Shown: piece by piece, positions 58,023-64,000 of the stretch
How positions within the stretch are numbered: the first letter of the stretch is position 1
Layout: each line of letters opens with the position of its first letter
From: Avena insularis
Taxonomy: Eukaryota > Streptophyta > Magnoliopsida > Poales > Poaceae
Assembly (NCBI GenBank): GCA_023614405.1
Contig: CM042689.1
Span: forward strand, 332,854,305-332,918,304
Reading direction: 5' to 3'
DNA length: 64,000 bases
Made by a program: the position numbers and the translations under genes
The notes under the pieces: model-generated
Database searches by the model: none
Seen by the model: the letters and a program-made list of their open reading frames with translations, nothing else
What the model was told of the DNA's origin: nothing

Positions 58023-58749
58023 GGATTATGCCTAGTGATGTTGGTTTTCCACATGGGTCCACATATGCTCAATCAATCCACTTGAAGATGGTCATGAATA
58101 CCCCGATAACGGATCAAATGATGCACGTGCAATAACTCTTCCCAAGATGCTGCCACGGGTTGTGGATCAACCAAGGTACCCTCGAATTTCCATCCTTGTT
58201 CATGGATGTTTTCATCACGCTCGTCCTCAACGATTATGTTGTGCATGATCACACCAGCCGTCATCACCTCCCACATCCTCTCAGTACTCTAAGTTCGAGC
58301 GGGGTGACAAATAATAGCCAAGTGAGATTGGAGCACACCAGATGCTTGCTACACATCCTTTCTACAAGTTTCTTGTTCTTTCGCAAACCTCTTATATTTC
58401 TCTTCTTCAGAGTGAAGGATTGTCTTGACAAATGTTAAACAAAAAGGATAGATGCCATCGCCTAGATAATGCCCCTTGTCGTAAGTATTACCATTGATCA
58501 CATAGTTAACCTCAGAAGCATTGCCTTCTGCGAGCCTAGCGAATACTGGTGAGCGCTGAAGCACATTGATATCATTGTTAGATTCCACCATATCGAAAAA
58601 GGAGTGAAAAAATCATAGATCCAGTGAGGCAACAACCTCACCCATCCACATGTCCTTTAAACTGTCCTTGCCAACCAAAATGGCAGTTCTTCCACTTCCA
58701 ATGCATACATTCTATGTTGCACAGCATGCCAGGAGACCCCCTTTTCTCA
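58023..58749 (-). pseudogene. PIF/Harbinger transposase, catalytic C-terminal part
   Basis: Minus-strand motifs of the HARBI1-like DDE nuclease are visible: [54 protein letters not shown] and MTAGVIMHNIIVEDERDENI. In the family the segment before CMHW normally reads ID with the first catalytic Asp; here it reads IE. A frameshift near 58600 interrupts the frame. Several expected residues after YLGDGIYP are altered. The N-terminal part continues beyond Helitron 2 at 62125. Confidence 0.85.
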
Positions 58750-58799
58750 TCTCTACTACCTAAAAATAACTTCGTGTTCCGTCGTCGCCTGATACGTCG

Positions 58800-59350
58800 C
58801 TGGTTTCGTCCATCGCTTCGCCAAGACACTTCTTCGCTACGAAGCGCTCAATGGGCCAAGCCCAACGAACATCGCTCCACACTCCAATCGAACCCCGTCT
58901 CCCTCCACCGCGCGTCGTGCCCAATCCTAGCGCCTCCTCCCCTCCGAGTCTCCAACGCCACCCCTTCGCCCCGCCATTACAGGTACACTCTCTTCGCTGC
59001 TCACCGTATCCCCGGTATTCTGGGTTTCAGTTCGCACCACGGTCGACGCGATTGGTTGATCTGTTTACGCAGCAGAGGTTAGATCGGATTTGGCGTCGTA
59101 TTGTGGGGATTTCTTGTCCGATTTGTTAAATCTGATATGGGGTGTTGCAGGTGATCGGGGAGAGCATGCTCCCGTGGTGGACTAGAGTGGGGTGAGTGGA
59201 GGATGTCGAGGAGGTTGGTCTCCGGCCGCCGGGTCTCCACGAGGGCCTGCCCACCGTCAATCAGCTGACTACATCAGCGGTATGATGCAACTATAGGGAC
59301 GACCGCGTGCTGAGCATTCCGCGCATCCCCTTCCTATCTGTCTGCAAGGT
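58800..59350 (+). other. GC-rich, first-exon-like segment in Helitron 2
   Basis: Pro/Ser-rich frames (RLPPPRVVPNPSASSPPSLQ) lead to a possible donor (CAG then GTACAC) near 58980. A possible acceptor (TTGCAG) precedes 59152. It looks like the 5' end of a captured gene. No domain is recognised, and the product is unknown. Confidence 0.3.
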
Positions 59351-59949
59351 ATGCGAGTGCCAGACTATTACGGTCTCCAAATCCTAAACCAGAGTTTCCG
59401 CTGCGTGCCCGCTTTCTTAATCCGTAGTCTAGCCATCAATGAACTCAATCGACTTTTGGAGAAAGAGACGACGCTGACACACTAGAGCTTGTACTCTGAA
59501 ACTATTATATTATTGATGGTTAGCAATTGAGTGCAGTTTCTTGAAGTAGAAAATTAAGGAGCGTAGTTTCTTATAGAGAATTAGGGAGTGGAGCTTTGGC
59601 TACTTAATTACCCATGTTGTTTGCTTGGTATTAGAGAATTTATGTGGCTAAATCCTAAAAGTATCTGTTTTGAATTATCATACATCTATGCTTTCCATTA
59701 ATTTAAACTGATTGACATCTTGCACGGGTATTTCCACTTGCACAAATGCGCACAGTAGAGTATGTGTGGTGAGTGGAGAAAAGTTTTTATCACTAAAGAA
59801 TAATTCAGTTTGATAGCGCTGGCACCTTCCAGATTTTGGTTGTTCCTCCTTGTTAAGTTTCCTTAATTCAGTCGTAGAGACATAAGATATGCTTTGCCTT
59901 CAAGTTCCCTAGAGTGGAGATGTAAAGGTTGTTTCATTGTGCATATCGC

Positions 59950-60180
59950 GTCTACAGAACATGAAGAGGGACAATGTAGCTTCCTTGTATGATAAAGGTA
60001 ATGATGCATCCGCTACACAGGTTAGCTTCCTTGTATGATAAAGGTAATGATGCATCCGCTACACAGGTTAGCTTCCTTGTATGATAAAGGTAATGATGCA
60101 TCTGCTATACAAGTTAGCTTAGAAGAACCCTATCCAACCAAGGATAAACAGTTGGTTACTGTCAGGATCCGTTCTGTGAT
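59950..60180 (+). repeat. exon-like sequence with three 46 bp tandem copies
   Basis: TAGCTTCCTTGTATGATAAA recurs at 59977, 60023 and 60069. The sequence around the repeat translates plausibly (MKRDNVASLYDKGNDASATQ before, EEPYPTKDKQLVTVRIRSV after), so the repeat seems to have expanded inside an exon. Because 46 is not a multiple of three, each extra copy shifts the frame. The gene family is not recognised. Confidence 0.6.
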
Positions 60181-60557
60181 GTTGTTAAGTACGTTTTAGG
60201 TTTCAGTTTGATCTCCTGAAGTAGCAACCAAGTGATGATACATTACCGATAAAAGCGGCTTGTCGTGGCTGGTGGAGAGAGTGGCCGAAGCAGCTGCGGC
60301 ATTGAAGGCCATCATCTCGCCATGCTTGGCCTTCTCGAATCATTTTGGTGGATACAGTCTACCGCTGACTGATCCTATATCATTTTGCTGGATCTTCCTT
60401 GCAGATCAATCAGATGAACTAGGAGCCCCTCTGGATTTTGTAGATTTTGTAGAATGGTTGGCGGCAGAACATTCATGGGAGGTATGTTGGCGCCCTCATG
60501 GATTCGGCCACACTTGACATAAGTAAGTAAACAACGATTACAAGGCATAATATTAGT

Positions 60558-61110
60558 ATGTAAGCTGGGGCAAGGATGCTGGTGTACAGCTTACTTCTGA
60601 CGATGATTTTTTCTCTGATCCAACACTTAAGAGTTACTACAAAGTTTTTGTTGGGGCAAATTTTGGCTTTGCCATGTCAAATAACCAGATTGCCGATATT
60701 TATGATGTTGATTTCGTCCAGTGGAATTTATCATATTCAGTGCCATATGTCTAGCTGTATGAAATGTACCAGCAAACTGTTTCCAATAATTTTCTCTAAT
60801 TTTATTCTGCTAGCCCCGAGCTTTGCATTCCTATTGTGCACATGGTTCCGTTGCTTAGGCTGTTCTCACAAGAATAAACATAATCACAAATGTGCCTACA
60901 AAGATGATCCTATTATCCTTGCTCGTGAGCTCATTAATGAGTCGTGCTCCCATTTAGATCCACTGGTCCTTATTGTGGTCTTATTTTTGTAAACTTTTAT
61001 GTTCCATGTGTATTTTACTACTGCACAATTTGATGACACTGGTTTCTTGTAGGCATGGATAGAAGAGATGGCATCCTATGTGAAGTCTATAGATCGAGGA
61101 TACTATGGAA
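60558..61110 (+). pseudogene. endo-beta-mannanase fragment captured by Helitron 2
   Basis: Three exon pieces match the GH5 mannanase in order. The first is KDAGVQLTSDDDFFSDPTLK at 60570-60640. The second is AVLTRIN and, after a one-base loss, YKDDPIILARELINES at 60865-60945. The third is AWIEEMASYVKSIDR at 61053-61097. The acid/base motif reads RELINES where the intact gene has WELMNEP, so the active-site context is altered. Sequence differs clearly from the gene at 15760, so the source was another paralogue. The N- and C-terminal exons are absent. Confidence 0.8.
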
Positions 61111-61200
61111 TTTATTTTAGCACTCATAATAGATCAACATGACCTATAGATCAAGGATACTATGGAATTTATTTTAGCACTCGTAATAGGTCAACATGAC
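61087..61200 (+). repeat. 57 bp tandem duplication after the mannanase fragment
   Basis: The unit beginning CTATAGATCRAGGATACTAT is repeated at 61087 and 61144. The first copy starts inside the last captured mannanase exon piece. Confidence 0.85.
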
Positions 61201-61313
61201 CAGTGAGGAAACAACACCGTTAATCAAAACAAAGGTGGATTTGACTTGGTGTTTACAAGGTTAATCTTAGGTACATTGGAGTAGAAGTGTGTATTAGATA
61301 CACTTCAAATTAT

Positions 61314-61716
61314 ATCACTTTTGCTTCGGTGTCCCCCCTCCTCTTCAAACTTTGGCAAAAAAAACTTGATACCGATCCGGTTTTGAAGACCGTATGAACC
61401 CATCTAAAGCTCGTATGGTCTCTTAGACATGTACTCATCGTACATATATTCACGTGCCTGCGGAAGACGGGAATCAGGAGGTATATAGCCACAACAACAA
61501 AAATTCAAAACATGACATGAAAAGACATAGATTGTGATAAGGGAAGGTGGGATCAGCTGGTTAGAACATGTAGTATAACTAACTCGACTAAGTACACCTA
61601 TACAAAGGTATACAAGGCCTGTATATGGATTTCGACGGGTCAAAACAAAATTGCCACATGCAAACTTAAGTTTTAGGGGGGGGACACCGAAGCACACCTT
61701 ACATAATCACTTTTGC
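61314..61716. mobile_element. small inverted-repeat element (MITE-like)
   Basis: GCTTCGGTGTCCCCCC near 61323 and GGGGGGGACACCGAAGC near 61676 form an inverted pair about 380 bp apart. ATCACTTTTGC occurs at 61314-61324 and 61706-61716 as a possible 9-11 bp duplication. The right arm has 13 extra bases beyond the symmetric part, so the left tip may be truncated. The superfamily is uncertain, perhaps Mutator-like from the duplication size. Confidence 0.5.
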
Positions 61717-62124
61717 ATTATGTAATAATCTTAAATTGTAGACCTCCTCCAGTATTCTCCTCCTTCGAATGGACTCACTTAATTTTTATGTGTCATGAAA
61801 ATTCACAATGTAACAAGATTTGTTTTGTTAGTGATCTTTTGGTATAATATAAAAAAATGTTATAGTGTTTTTTTGTCAACTCATAAGTTTATGTGTGATA
61901 TTTGCATTACTTTTGGATATCCATGATATGTCAACATGTTGACCAAAAAATAAATTGCATTTTTAGTTCTCTTTTCAAGTTGTTGTATAGACGTATTGAA
62001 GCATGTAAGAGGACAAAATAATAGGTATAGCACTATATAGACAACATATTTTTAAGAATGAATTTGATGTTACTGCCAACTTCTATATTTGAAGACCCGT
62101 TGCAACGCACGGACACTTACCTAG

Positions 62125-62770
62125 TTGATGCATAAAAGGTGGGCAATGTCTTTGGTGTTTGCTCTCTTAGTTAAACTTTGCCGAACATCACAACAACTTC
62201 GGTGCAAACCTGTAAATGGCTTCGAGGCATGTGGACTCACTTATGCGCATGTACTCATCAACGAGATCACCTGCTACTTCATATACAAACATGTGAATGG
62301 TAGCGGAACATTTTTGGTATGATGAGAAGTCAACCTTCCCGGTACAATTGAGCTTGGATACGAAGTAGCCATCGTAATCCCTCATGCCATCAAGAATCTC
62401 TAGGAACGACTCTTGACATCTGATAGTGGCGACAGAATGTCGTCTCATCATACACCAGATTAGTGAGGTCGAAGTAATCCTTGTAAAGGCGCTCGTGACC
62501 ACCATCTCAATCATGATCCACGTTGGGATTGTGTTTCTTCAATGAGCCTATCCTACGCACATGCATTAGGTAGTGGTCGTGCATCATGCTTGCAGCAACC
62601 AAAATATTTCGGTGTCATCATCGGACTCGTCCAACGACGATTCGATAACATTATTGTAGAAAAACTCAATTGCCCTACTATCCATCTACAAACACAAGCC
62701 AATGGTTCATTGCAGGCAATGTCAATGTCCATGCCTATTGATGTGCAAGAAAAATGGGTGAGAAACATAC
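62125..62770 (-). pseudogene. PIF/Harbinger transposase, N-terminal part
   Basis: Minus-strand pieces characteristic of grass Harbinger transposases are visible: ILDGMRDYDGYFVSKLNCTG, VDFSSYQKCSATIHMFVYEV, AGDLVDEYMRISESTCLEAI and, near 62150, DIAHLLCINE next to the Helitron 2 junction. Frameshifts are present near 62195 and 62520. It continues into the catalytic part at 58749. Confidence 0.82.
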
Positions 62771-63360
62771 CTTAGATGTGGCCGGTAAATTGGACGAGCA
62801 TGTCATGGACGCTCGGCCTAGCGACCAGAGTGTGTAGCCTGCGAAGTATAGACATAGTGTCGGGTCTGGGGGTGAAGCTGCAGAAGCCTGTCAGCTCTAG
62901 CAATGCGCACGTGCTACATCGGTGCTGCTAGTGGGGGAAATACAAGCGGCGATGGCCGATGACAGCAAAAGCCAACGATCTTGGGCTAGAGACAACAAGT
63001 TGTTACAGGATGGAAGCAAAAGACTGTGGCTTCCGTCTAGCAAGCGCTCGAAAGTGGCAAGGGAAACGGCGACGCACATGACAGACATGCGACATCCATG
63101 CGCAGTGGAGGAGATGGTGGGCGAGGGATTGGGCCGAGACTGGCTTGTGTGTGTGCCTTGTGTGCCACTGGAGAGAGGTCCCGGGGTGGCCTGAAGAAGG
63201 ACACGCTGTCCGGCCCGACGCATCCATGGCCCAAATTTCGTGAGGGGATAGGCCGGTCCGTTTGGGTCGCACTTCTGGGCCGTGGTTTCGCTTCCCTCCT
63301 ATCCGCACAGATGGGTTCGCACCGAACATGACCATTTGGGTCATGCCGCTGGAGATACTC
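62771..63360. other. Harbinger 5' subterminal region
   Basis: GC-rich sequence with short frames on both strands and no domain. It lies between the transposase N-terminus and the TTA-flanked end and probably holds the element's promoter. Confidence 0.4.
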
Positions 63361-63399
63361 TTAGCAGTCCCACCCCCAATCAAATAAATCATAGCTACA

Positions 63400-64000
63400 A
63401 AGGAGAGATCAATGCATATTAAAATAAGGGATTTGCAATTTATATAAAATGGAAACACCGAAATGACTCTTACAATTACTTCCTCTCTCATAATAATTAC
63501 AAACATTAGATGCAAACTCGACAATATAATTACCACTAGAATCACCGCAAAAGGACTTACCATCTAAGGAGCAAAATGCGCCATATGTAGCATTAATATC
63601 CTTCTCTAAAATAGTTTTATCGATGTATCATAAGAATCAACATAGAAATAGTTCACATCAAAAGACTCATGAAGCATAGGTTCATTATCATAAATATCAA
63701 CATAACTCGCAATCATATAGGAGGGAGCACATTGGACTCTGAGAGCTACTATTGTTGGGAGGTAAGGATGAGTAGCTACTTCATTCTTTCTCCACTTGTA
63801 TTCATTTTTCTCCTCCATTTGTTCTTTGTTTTTGACTTTCCAAGCAATTTTCTTCCATCAAATAATTTTTTCATTAAAAGCATCAGTGGCACCAATGGAG
63901 ACATCACACGCATCCTCGTTATTAAGATATGTAATCCTCATAGTCGTAGCCTAAGTTTTTATGGTATTTTAAATTATGATTTGCATGGTATTCCCTTCTA
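63400..64000 (-). mobile_element. LTR retrotransposon internal fragment related to element B
   Basis: Minus-strand frames (KSFCGDSSGNYIVEFASNVC, then NYYERG, and further upstream YVDIYDNEPMLHESFDVNYF) resemble the Tyr/Asn-rich ORF of element B (NVLCDSYIVNFIHDATESYY, then ERG). The fragment runs off the window. No LTR or primer site is visible. Confidence 0.5.

Larger units (their letters stand above)
58750..62124 (+). mobile_element. Helitron 2 (3375 bp) with captured mannanase fragments
   Basis: It starts TCTCTACTACCTAAAAATAA and ends CTAG after a CGTTGCAACG palindrome (CCGTTGCAACGCACGG). It sits exactly between a host A (58749) and T (62125). The flanking host sequence is a Harbinger transposase. 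Taking the insert out makes the two flanks read across the join in one frame (ending LLCINE, continuing KRGSPG), which fixes both ends to the base. It carries no Rep/helicase, so it is nonautonomous. Contents: GC-rich first-exon-like sequence (58850-59350), a 46 bp tandem repeat, mannanase exons, and a small inverted-repeat element. Confidence 0.85.
57737..63360 (-). mobile_element. decayed PIF/Harbinger element interrupted by Helitron 2
   Basis: Two parts of one transposase on the minus strand (62770-62125 and 58749-58023) are separated only by Helitron 2. The right end, in reverse, reads GAGTATCTCCAGCGGCATGA beside a TTA at 63361-63363. The left end, AGACATTTCAATTGTC, lies beside a TTA at 57734-57736 and is a weak match. 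The outer boundaries are therefore tentative, while the transposase identity is firm. Confidence 0.6.

Noticed and set aside
15760..61110. Tandem duplication of the mannanase gene as origin of the fragment at 60558-61110
   Set aside because: The fragment is clearly diverged from the gene at 15760 and lies inside a Helitron with defined ends, so capture from another paralogue explains it better.

Overview
This is a plant nuclear window, almost certainly from a Triticeae grass (wheat, Aegilops, rye or barley type). The evidence is the nested LTR retrotransposons with TGATACGTC-type ends, Athila-like gag-protease elements, Reina-like chromovirus remains, PIF/Harbinger, hAT, Mutator and Helitron DNA elements, plus one sparse intron-containing single-copy gene. 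All boundaries, duplications and splice sites below were read by eye; nothing was aligned by software.

Layout. 1-1705: low-copy-looking DNA with a possible terminal exon of an unknown gene. 1706-10202: a complete-looking Mutator-like element (MULE) with 210-290 bp terminal inverted repeats. It carries two convergent genes: a MURA-like transposase on + and an intron-rich plant mobile domain (PMD) gene on -. 10345-12389: two related nonautonomous Harbinger-type elements with TTA duplications. 14401-15468: a poly(A)-tailed retroposon with an 11 bp target duplication. 15760-17430: the one clearly intact host gene, a four-exon endo-beta-1,4-mannanase (GH5).

17865 to about 41900 is a nest. A decayed minus-strand chromovirus (element E) is the outer layer. 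It is split by two solo LTRs (19273-20829, TSD TGCTA; 23884-25376, TSD CCCAC) and by element B (25590-41504, minus). B is itself split by element A (29227-38529, plus, TSD CACGG). A, B and a third element C (43606-50205, TSD GTGTG) show tRNA-Asp-type primer sites. A and C encode Gag and an Athila-type protease; no reverse transcriptase or integrase is seen in any of the three, so all must have moved with help from other elements. C lies inside a second retroposon (43182-51945, 16 bp TSD), which also received an 890 bp hAT element.

52235-54499 is a minus-strand Helitron with exon-like gene pieces. 55481-56401 is a 5'-truncated LINE with a perfect 14 bp duplication. About 57737-63360 is a Harbinger element whose transposase is interrupted, exactly between A and T, by a 3375 bp plus-strand Helitron (58750-62124). 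That Helitron carries fragments of a mannanase paralogue. The window ends in another retrotransposon fragment related to element B.

The genes do not form a pathway. The functional content is one cell-wall hydrolase gene in a dense mobile-element landscape. The points of most interest are the two-gene MURA/PMD MULE, arranged like MuDR with PMD in the mudrB position, and the gene-capturing Helitron.
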